64,000 nucleotides of DNA, from the NCBI GenBank assembly GCA_007922305.1, contig ML677341.1, positions 68,134,663 to 68,198,662 of the forward strand, read 5' to 3'. The stretch is from Dermatemys mawii (taxonomy: Eukaryota > Chordata > Testudines > Dermatemydidae). Both the position numbers and the translations under genes were made by a program. The notes beneath the pieces were generated by a model that saw only the letters and a program-made list of their open reading frames with translations, did not search any database and was not told the DNA's origin. Positions 45,311 to 58,010 of this stretch are shown here, piece after piece (position 1 is the first letter of the stretch; every line of letters starts with the position of its first letter).

Positions 45311-45715
45311 ATATACCTCCCAGGAGATAGGGCACAGGGTCTACCTAAGTGGAATACACATGTGCATCTACCTGAAAAAGAAACAGTTTCTTACTATAAC
45401 TGTGGTTCTTTGAGATGTGATGTGGACATATTCCAGAACCCATGTTCTGTGTCCTCTCTATTGGAGTCTTCTCTCATGGGTGTTCAGTGTGAAGGAACTG
45501 AAGGGGTTTGGGACACCACTACCTCATATAGCCATATAATGGAGGGGCCGCACCCACAAGGCTTGAGTGCTGCCCCTCTAGGGGTACTGCTAGGCACTCT
45601 CTGGCTCTAGTGTGCTGGACACACACACCTAAGTGGAGTACACCTCTGCATCACATCTCTGTGAACCACAGTTACAGTAAGTAACCATTTCTTCCTGTAT
45701 TTCACTACATGGACA
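45311..45715 (+). mobile_element. probable DIRS terminal region with inverted repeats
   Basis: Arms at about 45380-45425 (aagaaacagtttcttactat, 'actgtggttctttgagatgtg') and 45650-45697 (inverse: 'acttactgtaactgtggttc', 'agagatgtgatg') pair over some 45 bp. The phrase 'acctaagtggaatacaca' at about 45343 recurs as 'acctaagtggagtacacc' at about 45629. I recall such 'cttcgagatgtg' ends as DIRS terminal repeats in turtles. The 140-codon forward frame through 45188-45610 is a by-product. Confidence 0.5.
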
Positions 45716-48700
45716 TGTTTTTCCCCATTCCTTTCAGGCATTTGCTGAGAGAGCTGAAAAATGCCTATGGCATGGCATTTTCCCATGTTTTGATTTGCAT
45801 TGAAAAGCATCAAAAAGCAGAACAAATTTTCTGTAAAGTTGTCTATCTGGTGTAATTAATAGTCCCAGAGAGGCTTGTGCTCTGCAAATTTGTTCATATG
45901 TCCACAGGCACATTAGTGACGTTTGGCAGAATTATTACTTAATGATGAACTTTTTTAAATATATCAGGAAAAACATTATGAACAGAGAGGAGCTGGCAAA
46001 ATGTCCAGTCGTTTTATGAACAGTCCCAAACATACTTCCATCACAGTGAAAATTGGCATCCAAAGCCATTAGTACATTAGGGAAGTGTGAACTCTGTTTT
46101 CTTTTGGAAAAATAATTTTCTAATCAGGCTGTGCATTTTGGGGCTCTGAGTTCTTGAAGATACAGGATAGTTGGATGAAGTTGGATGGCTCTTGTAAAAC
46201 CATAGTATTTCTTTTTCAAACAAGTTTCAGGTTGATTTCTACATGCTTTTTGTATTCACGACTGATGTGATTGTCATGGGGATTACTCCCAACAGGTTGT
46301 GGGTTTGTACACTTTGGAAGCTGCTAATACTGGATTAGAGCCACAGTGTCTCTCACTATACTGTTCCTCTTTCTGCTCATTTTTTTTCTTTTGTGTCCAA
46401 ATGGAGACAATCATAGCAGAGCCAGCATAATTGTCTGCCTTTAACTACAACTTAAATGATACTGAAACACAACGCCCTAGTACAAAAATGACAGGCAGCC
46501 AAGCAAGTTTATATAAGTGAGGGAAATTACATTTTAAGAAAATTTAACATCTTCCTCTAAGCCTCCCCATGTGATTAATCATTTATAGGACTTTTAGACT
46601 GTCTCTTCTTTGGGGCATGGTCTATTTTCATATTTCTCTTTTGTATAATCCCAAGCAAATTGGAAGCATGTAACATTAAATTATAGAGATCACATCTGAA
46701 AATTGTACTCTTTTAAAAGTTTTGGCACTGGTTTTCATTGTTGAATTTTCAATTCACTTCAGATTGTTTCAGTTTTTAGAACGACCTATTTAAATTTAAA
46801 AAGATGTTGTTAGTGATTATGCAAGTTATGTAACCTTAACTTACAAAAGAAAGCAAAAGAAATGCATGACATTAGCGATTTTCATAGGCAATTATCAAAT
46901 GGTGTAATTTTAAGTTATAGCGAATTACATAACAATGTCATTTGGAAACACCATAGAACTCTCACAACATATCGTTCTTTTTAGTTTTTGCTTGAAAAGA
47001 AAACGTACTTTCATCTAAAACTGGAAATATTTTGACATGTTGTTTTGGGCTGAGTGAAGTGAGTTTGTATTTTTAAACTGAGTGAAATGTACAGTGTATA
47101 AATATAAAGCTGATTTGGGGAAGGAAGTGGCATACTGGAATACTGTACTTCTAAAGACTAGGGTTCAAACCTGACTTAGCCAGTAACGAAAACTATGTAA
47201 TGTATTGATTCTCAAGATGGTCATGTAGGAACTTCTAAGGTTATGGAAGTCATTGATTACAGTAATAGATCACTCTTCAGTAATGTAAATCTGAAAATCA
47301 GTCAGATTGCTCTTTGGGATGAAAGTATTCATTTCTTCTGAGATGGAGCTCATATGTTGGCAGGCCCTAGGGGCATATGGATCCCCTATTAAGCTGTTAA
47401 CCTGTTGCGCTATTAACATTTATTTTTTGCAAATGTCTGGGAAAATAGACTCTATTGACTGGAAGACTGGGCTTGGTATTTCTCTACTCATTCTCTTAGG
47501 AGCTACTGCCACTGGTCATGCCCAGAACAGTTTGGAGCTCTGAGTCTGTTTGACACGTTACAAATATATCACTGACATCGAATAGTTTTTTCATTTTCTC
47601 TCTCAAGTCTCCTGTCTCCCACAAGTACCACAACTCTGCAGAGCTGCTGAGCTCAGCAGGTTGCCCTACTCCCTCTGCCTCTCCTGGTACATCAGAACTT
47701 TAGATTCCCACACATTCCCCAGCTCCCGGTGCCTTGCCTGTGGAGTTCACAAGTGGTCTCCAGGGCTTCCATTTTTCCTTGCACTTCAGGGGCTTCATAA
47801 AGGACCTGTCAGGCCATGCAGATTTTATAAAATATCCATTGCTATGCCAGCTAAGTCTTAAAAAATATTTGTTTTATTCTGTCCTAGATACATTAACTGG
47901 ATGGAAAGTTTCAAATGTTAGTCAAATAATTTTTTTCACTGAGGGTCCCAAAAATGTATGACATTTCAGTAAAATGTTTTAAAGTATCATTTTTAAGCAT
48001 CAGTAACTTTCAGAATGCTTTGAACAAATGAGGCTATTCCAAACCATTTGTAGAGTAACCTGAAATAATCAAAAATATTTTTCTTGTGTGAAATTAAGGG
48101 GAGTGATTCGAGAGCTTTTGTTGGAACCCTGGTTGGAAACAACTTAAGTAGCAGCTGCTGGATGGCTGTGTACAGGGTCATTTTAAATTATCTATAACTC
48201 ATAAGCAGTCTGAACAGTTTTTTTATTTTATAGAAAAGAACAGTTGGGTGCCATTCTAAAATGAATCCATTACTAGAAACACGTAATTGCTAGGTAAGTC
48301 ACACACACCTGCACAGCAAAGAAGGAAAACCTGATGTTTTAACTCCAAAAATATTGACCTCTGACTGAGCTCAGGGAAATTCTTTAAGGGTTGAAGTGTA
48401 GAAAGTCCTCTTTGAAGTGCAGCCAACAGTGAGCAAATGGTTATAATATAACCACTACTCTCTACTTCAAATCTCTGTTCATGACCTATCTCAAGAAATC
48501 AGCCTACTAATGATGGCTAAGTAAAATGTAAGTACGGTGACAGGAGTGGTGCAGTTCCCCTTCTTTTAAATGTACTAGGAGAGCTCCCACTCTTCTCCCT
48601 CTTCCGATCTTGTGGGAACTCCTCTCCTTGTTAGCTGAAGAGGGTGAAGACTTTGTATCTAGCCGAAGAGTTTCTTGGTCTCCAACCTTCCAACGTATTT

Positions 48701-49059
48701 ACGGAATAGGTGAATCAGTAGCATAACCTATCAGATGAAAAGATGCCTTAGCCCAGGAGTCCCATGCCCCCCTCTTGTAAAGAAAGATGCTCCTCCGCTA
48801 GCTGCCCAACTCCTTCAAAGGAAAAGATGCAGAAATAATGCCGTAAAATTCAGGGAAGTGCATAGAACATTTCAAAATGTTACAGGGCAAAAATCCCTTA
48901 TTTTTGACTATTTTTACTTCAATAGAGTTTCTCCATCTTGGTCAGGTCTAAATGGTGCACTTATTGAAATGAGGGTGAGTATAACACGTGCACACACTTT
49001 ATTGTGGCTCATTCTTAAGGACATTAATTCCATTCAGATACATTTTTTTTAATACACAG
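45716..49059. other. unique DNA, no gene seen
   Basis: No family-like frames are present. Near 46590-46680 the words 'tttggggcatggtctatttt' resemble the common 'gggcagggactgtctt' repeat tail also seen at 58020 and 60925, but the match is weak. Confidence 0.5.
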
Positions 49060-50275
49060 TGTGACAAAGTTCCTCCTCTGCCTTGGTGAGTCCTGTGCTT
49101 TTTGGTGGATTTGCTCGCCTCAGAGGTTCATGGCAGCCCTCAGTTTGGCCACTTCTGCTAGAGGCTCCAACCTGCCATTCACTCAGCTAACATCATCACT
49201 GGCCAGCCTGCGGGAAACAGAGAACAATCTCTCCAGTCTCTGCTGTCCCACCTAGTGGATAGGGGACAGGCCGGATCTCTTTCCAAATTAGACCTTCCTT
49301 TCTGGTGTTGCTCACAGACCAGACAGGATAGCAACTGTCTAGATAGCAACTGTCTAGAGTGTCCCCTGTATCATCTGTGTGACAGCTACAACTCCTGATT
49401 AGTCTGCCTGCCATAAGTGATTCTAGTGTGTTCTTAACTGGAACCAGGTGTCTTAATTAGTGTGACAAAGCTCCAAGTTTGTACTTGTGGGTCCTGCGCT
49501 TCCTGGCAGATTTAGGGGCCTCAGAAACTCATCTAGGCCCCAGAGTGACCTCCCTTTCTCAGTATAATTGGCAAGAGTCACCGCCTAGTCAGTTACCTTC
49601 ATCACAGGCCAGTATGGAAGATGGAAAAGTGGGGGAGCCCGGGCCCGCCCTCTACTCCGGACTCCAGCCCAGGGACCCTAATAGTATCAGCTAAGATGGC
49701 TGACCTTTTAGGCACAAAACACAATACAATTCCCTGGGCTACTTCCCCACAGCAGTCTCCGCTTCTTCAAACCCCACTTCACCCTTACCTCAGGGCCTCC
49801 TTCCTTCTGGATGATATGTTGTCCACCACTCAGTCTCACCAACAGCACAACTTCCTCTCACAGCTCCTGACACCCACACCCACCTGACTAACTGGGAGGT
49901 TTTTATCTGGTTTCAGCCAGTCCCTGATTAGCTTCAGGTGTCCCAATTAGGCTAGCTGTTTCTACTCCTTTCTAGAAGGTTCTTAATTGGCCTCAGGTGT
50001 CTTGATTGGCCTGGAATGGCCTTTGTTTGGCTATCCAGGGAACAGGGACCTGCACATCCTGAGACTAATATACCTGCCTTCCAGCACTCTCCTATATCCT
50101 TCTGGTCTGACTCCGTCACATTAGCTTGCTTGTCTTCATTGGTTCTAGCAGGTTCCTGATTGCTGTAGCTCAGCCGCTGCTCTGGTCACTAAGGAAACAG
50201 AAAACTGCTTATCCAGTGACCAGTATATCTGCTTTTGACTACTCTGCTGTACCCAACAGGCCTGGGACTATCACA
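49060..50275 (-). mobile_element. solo LTR A (ERV-like), reverse, split by LTR B
   Basis: The left end is tgtgacaaagttcctcctc and the right end cctgggactatcaca at 50275, the inverse of a TGTGATA start. Flanks are acag (49056-49059) and atag (50276-50279), a 4-bp TSD with one mismatch. It belongs to the same family as the LTR at 35463-36188. A 15-bp tandem duplication (gatagcaactgtcta) lies at about 49327-49356. LTR B interrupts it at 49460/50121. Confidence 0.75.
49461..50120 (-). mobile_element. solo LTR B inserted inside LTR A
   Basis: It begins tgtgacaaagctccaagttt and ends tctggtctgactccgtcaca, the inverse of 'tgtgacggagtcagacc'. It is flanked by ttag on both sides (49457-49460 and 50121-50124), an exact 4-bp TSD. 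It has the same orientation and family as LTR A, but the copies differ enough not to be a tandem duplication. There is no coding sequence. Confidence 0.85.
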
Positions 50276-50279
50276 ATAG

Positions 50280-50833
50280 CTACTCAGATTTTATGGTTTT
50301 GGGCATGGAAAAAAAGGTGAACATTTTTTGGGGAAAAAAAGGGTAAAGAAATTAACAATGTCATTACCTTTTTAATTTTTGGAAATTTTCTGGATTTTGA
50401 ATGAATAAAAAACAAAATAGTTTTGGTAGATTTCAAAATCTAAACATTTTCAAAGTTTTATTTTCTAAGAATTTTTCACAAAACTTTTCATTTTCACAAA
50501 GAAGTCCACACTTTGTTGAAAAAATATTTCCACAAAAAGTATTGACGAGCTTTAATTCTAATACTTTGTCCCCGTTATTTTCTCCTGGCTGCACACTGTG
50601 TCATCAGACATGATGGAGTACCTTGCCACTACATAAAGTGAATACCTGTGATGGCAGCCAACAAAATTAGTGAGCTTCCCGATCCTAATTTGTTATACTT
50701 TGAACACTAGTTTAGAGACAAGATAAGGAATGGTTGGCATTAACTTAAACTATTTTATAATATTTTAAAAGGCAAACATATATCAAAAAGTGTCTGTTTT
50801 ATCTCTTTCTCCACGCTCTTCATATTTCACTTA
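50280..50833. other. no gene; 'aaaattt'-rich stretch
   Basis: Between 50280 and 50540 there are repeated 'ttggaaattttctgg / caaaatag' words of the unnamed repeat type noted at 7390-7790. The remainder is unique. Confidence 0.35.
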
Positions 50834-51125
50834 GGCCAGGTCTACACGCTGGGGAGGGGGGTTGACTTACGATACGCAACTTCAGCTATGTGAATAATGT
50901 AGCTAAAGTTGACGTATCTTATGCCGATTTACCTCGGTATCCTCACAACGGTGAGTCAACCACTGCCGCTCCCCCGTTGACTCTGCTTACACCTCTCGCA
51001 GCGGTGGAGTTCTGAAGTTGATGTGGAGAGCGCTTGGGCATCAATTTATTGCATCTAGACTAGATGCGATGAATTGATCCCCGATAGATCGATTATTACC
51101 TGCTGATCCGGGTGTAGACTTGGCC
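50834..51125. mobile_element. PIF/Harbinger-type MITE, second copy
   Basis: Termini ggccaggtctacacg and the inverse of ggccaagtctacacc are flanked by tta (50831-50833) and tca (51126-51128), a TTA-type duplication with one change. The internal hairpin (cttcagctatgtgaataatg ... gtagctaaagttgacgtatc) is homologous to that of the element at 18001, but with more mismatches. Confidence 0.8.
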
Positions 51126-51128
51126 TCA

Positions 51129-52454
51129 GACTATAAAGTCTCAGGCAGGAACTGAATCTTTGTATGTGTTTTTTACAACACATAGCAAGTGGGGCCCTAA
51201 TTCTGTGTGAGGTCTCCGTGCTACTAGAATATAAGCCTTAGATAATGTAATTAGATAAATAGTTTAATTACTTTGATTTAATTACAACAGATTTTCTTCA
51301 AATGTAGCTAATGCACAAGTTTAAAGAGAGTTAACTATCTGAGCAGTCTTAAAGGGTAAGAAGTGCTTATTAAGCATGAAGGACACAGAAAATTAAGATG
51401 CTAATTTCAATCTGTAATTTTTAATATCCTGTAGCTCAAAAATGTAAGTTTTTTTTTTCAATTTAGCTCCTAATAATGGATTCTTCTTTGACTTCAGAGT
51501 AAACCTAGCAAATCTTAGGTCGTACTAACTTTACTAGTTATTTGGGATGTGGATGTGAGCTAAAATAAGGTTTAATATACCCTAGTTTTAACTTTAAATA
51601 TACAACCTTAAATGCCACTTCTCCATAATACAATGTGCTGCAGCTGCTAATGGTAGGAAATAGTTATGAATAAAGATTGATGACCTGTTAACTTCAATAT
51701 TCGGTTTAAAACAACTTAAAAAATGTCAATGAAAGAGGCTGAAGATGAGAGAGAATTAGTGACTTGAAGGATTGTAATAAGAAGCTAGAGAGCAACACTC
51801 TGGACTACTTAGGAATGTAAAATATCAAGGAGATAAATTCAAGAACCTTGAACAGGTCAATAAGAAATAATGTAGGGATTACAGGCCTCTACATGAATCC
51901 GTGAAAGGCAAAGAGGAGTTGGACTTTGTAAAGGACATAGATATTTTCAATCTTTCTGTAACCTATCTAGGGCATTAGAGAAAAGCAAAGTACAGTACAC
52001 AACAATTAACAATTAACTTCTCACTAAATTACATAATTTTACAATGAAAATGCAAAAATGAAAGTCATTGGATGGACCCAGGAATAAATGAAAATAAAAA
52101 TGACTTGAATTGTATATTGAATTCTCTGTTGAATCTGTATAAAGCTTGAATATTTCATACTGTGAGAAAAGGTATTCTGGCAATAAGTTATTGAAAAGTT
52201 TGAAATAAAGTGAGCACTTTATAGTTCCGTCACATACACACACAATACTTTTTACCTCACCTAAAAACACAATCAGTAATTACATACTAAATTAAACTTA
52301 ACACTCCCTCCCTAGCAATATGCTGCTTTTAATGTTTTCCTTTTAACAATTCCCTCTGTCCCTCTCTTAATCATTATTGAGCAAATTCTTGATAATTTTA
52401 TTTATTCTTAATAGTCTTTATTCACATGCTTAGATTTTGAAATGCACACTGCTA
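51129..52454. other. unique A+T-rich DNA, no gene seen
   Basis: Nothing assignable. Confidence 0.5.
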
Positions 52455-53010
52455 GTATGATCGCGCTGCACCTTTAAGCGGGGGTGGGAAGGAGGTTTTC
52501 CCTTTCCACCAGATTGACCTAAGTGGAGTTGGGATTTTTTTGCCTTTCCCGCAGCAGGTTCAGGGACGGCTTTGTTCATGTGTGGCATGAAGGGAGGTAG
52601 GCTGTGTGTTGCAACTTCTTATGAAAGAGGGGCGGATGTCCAGTGCAATTATTCCACAGGGAAGGTATTCGGTGATTGGATAAAAATGGCCTCGTAAAGG
52701 ACTTAAATGGAAAAGTTGGTTAAAGGAACAGAATTGGGGGTGAGGGAACTTCAGGGACTCTTATGATTGGTATGGCGGGGATCCAATCTCCCTTTCTTAT
52801 AGCCCACTTTAATGGGATGGTAAAGTCCCAGGAATGGGTTGGTTGGGAGATATGGATAGAAGAAAAGGGAGGTGATGGCTTGTGGAAGCCCCCTGAGAAG
52901 TTATTGAATAAACATGGGGTTACTTGCACTCTACACTTTTGTCTGCTGGGTAGTCCAAGACATCTAATAATAAAGTTGTGGCCTGATTAAAACCACATCG
53001 TGTCCTCCTT
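52455..53010 (+). mobile_element. possible LTR-retroelement terminal sequence
   Basis: It starts near 'gcgctgcacctttaagcggg' and ends with 'aataaacatggggttacttg' and 'taataaagttgtggcctgat', two polyadenylation-type signals followed by sequence I recall from turtle LTRs. No TG...CA ends or TSD could be fixed. The 69-75 codon frames are unassigned. Confidence 0.35.
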
Positions 53011-53585
53011 TTGGTATAGCTGGACAGCTTACTTGATGGAACAGTCATACAAAATTTGCATGCATATTTGATGCATGAATGATGCTTTCTATTTTTGTAA
53101 TGTTTGTTTGGAAAATGTTTCTTTTTAATGTTATTTCTTTTATATGTTTGTTCAGTAGAGTTGTTCTTAATACAAATGCAAGTTACTTTACAAATGAGCA
53201 AATAATATTCGTATTGATTAAAATTGTTGTCACATGATGCAGTTGACACAAGCCTCTCTTTGTATTTATCTCCTGCTTAATAGTTTGCCTCCAAGCATTG
53301 GTAAGGAGGAGTGCAGGAATTCCTTGCATATCCTATATTAGAGGATCATGTTTCCATTATCTTACCTCAGTAAAGAACTCCTGTTAAACAAGTTTGTGTT
53401 TTTTGAAGTAATTCTAGAGCCTCTATTGCTTACAGAAATGTGTAGTCTGCTCTTAGGTTGAATGTTTTCCTTTCCTCCAGATACCCTATGTTATCCCTCA
53501 TTCAAAAACTTCTTCGTCTCTCTTTCTCTTCTTGCTGTCTGTCTTTTCTTACACTACTTAGTAGAAAAGTTAAATATATAATGCT
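53011..53585. other. no gene or repeat recognised
   Basis: Nothing assignable. Confidence 0.4.
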
Positions 53586-54240
53586 GTGGCAGGAGTGTGG
53601 TGTTTTAGATGCTGCTTGTAATTATTAGAACTGGGAGTCTGTAGGACAGGAAACAGGAAGGAGGGGGGAGGAGTTGAGCCAAGTCTGAGTTAGAGCTACA
53701 GAGGGGTGCAACAGCAGCTTTGTAAGAGGTTTCACCATTGTTAAATAAAGTCTGTTTAAAGTTTAATACCTTGCCTGCATGATACAACAAGGAGGCACCA
53801 GATGGTGCTGTTACACATTGTCTTAAGTTATTTTTCTTAGCACGTGAGCAAGTCTCTTATATTTGAAGAATGCTGAATTGTTGTTCGTTTTGTTCAGTAT
53901 TCATTGGAGAGCAGCTGTGACTGATAGCAGAGTTTTCTCTCTGCTTTATTCACTATATTTAGAGACAATTAGTGGAATAGAGAGAGAAATTCTCTGCAGT
54001 CTACTGGTTTGTGAGTTGAAATTTCTGGAAGAAAGGGATTACCTGCATGCTCTCTATGATTGTCCCTGTTCAAGGACTGGTGTATGTATGTAAATAAAGC
54101 AGATTACACTTAGAATCCACCTAGACTCTGTGTACTGATTTCTACTCCACTAGGAAGATTATTTGCAAAGCCACAGAATTCTACTACTGCTAGGCAAAGA
54201 CTGTTGTCTGAAACAGGACACTAGTGTCAGAAGAAGGGGC
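53586..54240 (+). mobile_element. possible LTR-like segment(s)
   Basis: Two polyadenylation-type signals lie in LTR-like settings: 'gttaaataaagtctgtttaa' near 53739 and 'gtaaataaagcagattacac' near 54090. The first could be bounded by tgtggcagg (53586) and gttacaca (53818). No TSDs could be confirmed. The 76-codon forward frame at 53863-54093 matches nothing. Confidence 0.25.
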
Positions 54241-55442
54241 AATAATAAAATAAGTGGGAGGAAATACTTTCTCTTTTTTGTATTGTATAATAATACTCCA
54301 AAAATTTCATCTGTCTGGTTCTGAAGATGGGCTTTTAGGCTCTCAGGCTGAATCTTACAATGCCCTTAATGCAGGAGCATAATCTCAGCAGAATCCGGCA
54401 TGGCCCATGAAGCAGTAATTCATCTCTTCTGGCCCTGGAACTCAGCATCCCCTTTGCGCTGTGTAGGTCCTTAAAATGTTAATTCTATTCTAGCAACTAA
54501 AAGTGTTAGCAGTAATAACTAATTATTTGCCTTCGGGTGCTGGCTTTGGAGCTGTGGACCCTTTCAGTGATTATTTTATTGTCCTCTAGCATGCCAAGAG
54601 GTGTCTGCAAAGGCTATTTTAATTTAAGTGATGGGGGATAAGCTTTTAGGACAGGCCCCCTCCAACTCCCTGAAAGCCGGCAAACAGCTAAATTTTATGT
54701 TTGTTTCTATTATCTAAATTACCCAGTTTTTACTGTAAGATAGACCCTTGTACTGATAGCATTGTGGTTTCAGGTTTTGAAGCCTGTTCGCTGTCATATA
54801 CTCTGGTTATGTACGTTATCATTTTGGGATAATCTTTTCAGGTGAATATCCAGTTTTACTGAGAGTCTGTGCAAAATAGCATTTGTGCTTTCAGCAGATT
54901 CATATATTATTCTTTTACCTTACTATAAAATCACAGTGGGCCAATGCGTGAAGCCATTTCCTGGGGACAAATGTGTGCGAATAAACCTATGAGTAGATGC
55001 TCACTATTGTGAGTAAGGGCTCGGATAGTACTTTTTGCCACACTTGGTGCTGCTGAAGGTACATTGCGATGGGTCAGATGAAAGGAATGTCATTTACATT
55101 TCACAAGTGAATATTCTCTAAATAAGATCCAAGTAACTGAGCTCTTCACTGTGAGAAGCCTCACATGGTGTTTTTTGGCAATTGCTCATCTGCTCCAAGG
55201 ACACTTTCATATAGGGTTCCATTATGTCACAGTTTCTGTTTAAGATGTATATGATGATGATGGGGTTAGGAGGCTTGTAAACTGGAGGGCTCAGTATACT
55301 CTACATTTTAGTTACTACTTTCATGCTGGTGCAGTAGTGTCTGCATGAGATTATGTATTAGATGAGGGTTTATGTAGCTGGCTGAAGGTCCCTGCAGATA
55401 AGGCTCAAGTAATAGTAGTAGGTTTGGGTTAAATTATGCTGT
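54241..55442. other. unique DNA, no gene seen
   Basis: Nothing assignable. Confidence 0.5.
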
Positions 55443-55450
55443 CTCTCGGC

Positions 55451-55707
55451 CAAAGGCAGATTACGATTTTGTAGGACTGGGGGCCAGAGCAAGTGAAGGC
55501 CCCTCCCCACCCCTTCCTCCTGCAGTTCCCCTCTGCAGCCCTCCCCGTGGCGCTCCTGCCAGGGAAATGGGGTTGGAGTGCAGGGGCTTCCCTCATCCCT
55601 GGCAGGAGCACCAACTGGGGCACAAGGGCACCTATTTTTCCAGGGCCCCCCGTTGGCTGAGGCCCCTGGGCACGGGCCCTCTTGGCCCAGTGGCTAATCT
55701 GCCACTG
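55451..55707. mobile_element. hAT-type MITE with 8-bp TSD
   Basis: The right end ggctaatctgccactg is the inverse of cagtggcagattagcc; the left end caaaggcagattacg matches it with a few changes. Flanks are ctctcggc (55443-55450) and ctttcagc (55708-55715), an 8-bp duplication with two transitions. The G+C-rich 257-bp interior is non-coding. Confidence 0.75.
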
Positions 55708-55715
55708 CTTTCAGC

Positions 55716-56084
55716 CCAAATATATTTCTTAGATTATATGCTGAAGGGGTTAGATAAAGTGGTGTTATGACATCATCACTTGGCCAGGTTAATAAATATA
55801 AGTAGTGGTAAAAGCAGTTTATTGTAATTTCATTGTATGCCTACAGCACATAGGTGCTTCGATTGTGAAGTTAACACAATAAAAATAATAGAAGTCACTG
55901 ATCAGAATATTTCATTGAAGAGGAAAGATTATATATAAAAAATACTGACTTAAAAGGAGGGGAAAAAATAACAATTTCTCTCATCTCCTCCTCCTACCCC
56001 GGTACTCATCACTGTGGGGAGTTATTTGCTAATTTACAGAACAAACAAGTGTTAAAACTTCTTGGCCTATTGCCTGCTGCTAGA
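55716..56084. other. no gene or repeat recognised
   Basis: Nothing assignable. Confidence 0.4.
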
Positions 56085-56785
56085 ATTAGCCTGGCAACAT
56101 GATGGTTTTGTAGACCTTCAGTTTAGGTTGTTGACTATTCTCTATGCTCCCACACATCTGCATGTAGTCTGCCAAAGACCACATTTGCTTTGGCAATTCT
56201 GACGTTGGTTTCATCATTCATATGAACTGCACGTGGCTGTATACTGCTGAGGTAGGTGAACTTGTCCCTGCCTGAAGGGTTTGGCCATTCACTGGATAGT
56301 AGGCTGTACATAAGGGTTTCTTTGTGCAAGTTGGTACATTGCTTCTGTCTTCTTGATGATGACTGTGAGACCAAAGTTGTCACAAGCTGAAGAGAAATAG
56401 TCCGTATTTCAGGTTTGGCATTCAGTGAACAGTCGTCAGCAAAGAAGATCACAAACAATCAATTCTTGTATCTTTGTCTTTGCCTGTAGTCTCCTCAAAT
56501 TGAAGAGCTTGCTATCAGTCCAATGTTTGATGTCAGTCCCAGTATTGCAGTCACAGAAAGACATTTCTAAGCATGGCATAGAACATCATACTGAAGAAGT
56601 TGGAGGCCAACACACAGTCCTGCTTGACTCCATAGGTGCCTGAGAATGATTCAGATGACTCACTGTTGTCCACAATGCGAGCGAGCAGGCCATCACAGAA
56701 TTGCTGAGCCATTGCAATAAATTTCTCTGGGCAACCAGATTTTGATATGATCTTCCCCATATGATGCTGGTAAATCAAGTGCCAG
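56085..56785 (-). pseudogene. LINE reverse transcriptase palm/thumb fragment with FADD box
   Basis: The reverse strand reads 'GCPEKFIAMAQQFCDGLLAR' near 56725, 'GVKQDCVLASNFFSMMFYAM' near 56590 (the 'GVxQGCVLAPxLF' palm block, Gly to Asp), 'FFADDCSLNA' near 56440 (catalytic FADD intact), 'FTYLSS' near 56250 and 'NVRIAKANVVFGRL' near 56190. After a shift it continues 'KLKVYKTIMLPG' to about 56090. It is of the endonuclease/RT LINE type also seen at 31840-32290. It is truncated on both sides with at least two frame changes. Confidence 0.8.
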
Positions 56786-58010
56786 CTCAATCCAAGGCCG
56801 CACGCATTAGCTAAGAACTAGCAAACTTATAGCCGGAAACCAAACCAGCTCGCATCTAGGTTAGTTTAGTTCAAAATAGGTATTGGTTTTATAAGAATGT
56901 ATTTAGTGCTTGGACTCTATGAACTGCTTGTAAGTTACTGCAGGCATTAATCTCACTTGTAATGTCTGTATCCCATGTTATGTGGTTATAAAGCCAAACT
57001 TACATATAACTTTGAAAATGTTTGCTCTGCACTTATGAACCAGGCATGGGAATGATCCCTCCTATGCATCAGGAGGACTATGAAAAATTCAGTGAGCCAA
57101 CATAGGACAAAAGCTTTGTTAATTGTCCCACTCATGGAGAAGGCCTTATCCCATTGGTTTGAATGGAGGAAGAGGGAAATAAAAAAAAATTAACATGAAG
57201 ATTTTTCATCTCTTCGCTGTTTGAACACTCACTGGGCCAGAGACTCTAAACTGAAGTGAGAGATCCCTGGGTTTGCCCTGAAAGGTACTTTGAATTGATA
57301 GATCACTACAAATCTGTCACACATATGATTTAGACTGCAACTCATTTGTGTGTGTATGTTTTCTTCTTTTAACTTGTAAATAATGATCTACATTTTAATT
57401 AACTAGGACAAAGAAATAATTATTACAGGATTGGCTATAGGCGTTGTCTTTGTTGGATCTACAGTATTAATTGATCTGAGATTAGTGACTGGTTTCTTGG
57501 GACTGAAAGCAATGAGAGCTGGGTGAAAATTTTCAGCCAAAGTAGATTTGGTGACCCTGAAAAGTTTCATGAATTTGTGTCAGCTTTGCCAGATCGATCA
57601 TATCGAAGAACCCTCTCAGACCACACCACAAAAAAAAAAAAAAAAAACCCTTGAAAAAATTAACGTTTTGGGTTTTCAGTTCAAAATTTACTTTTTATTT
57701 TGAAATTTCCTTCACATTTATTTTTAATACCTTGAAAACATTTATCTCTTGAAGTTGACTGAAAATATTTTGTTTGAGGCTAAATGATCCCCTCCCCCAG
57801 ATTATTTTGGAATTGCCAGTAAACCAAAACTTCATTATTCACACAATTCTGCCTAAAATGCCCTGCCAACTATCTGCGGTTATCCAGGTAGCAAGCTGTC
57901 ACTACTGCTCAGAGTAGGAACTTTCTTATTACATTACCACCTCATCTGTCGTTTCCCACTCTTCTGTTTGTTGTATTCACCTGTTCTATCTTGACATAAA
58001 AAAGATTGTA
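56786..58010. other. no gene; A-run and 'aaaattt'-rich words
   Basis: An A-run lies at 57630-57647. Words like 'gaaaattttcagcc' and 'caaaatttac' at 57520-57780 belong to the unnamed repeat type noted at 7390. No gene is seen. Confidence 0.4.

Noticed and set aside
45188..45610. 140-codon forward frame as a gene
   Set aside because: It overlaps a DIRS recombinase relic in a different phase and a terminal repeat region.
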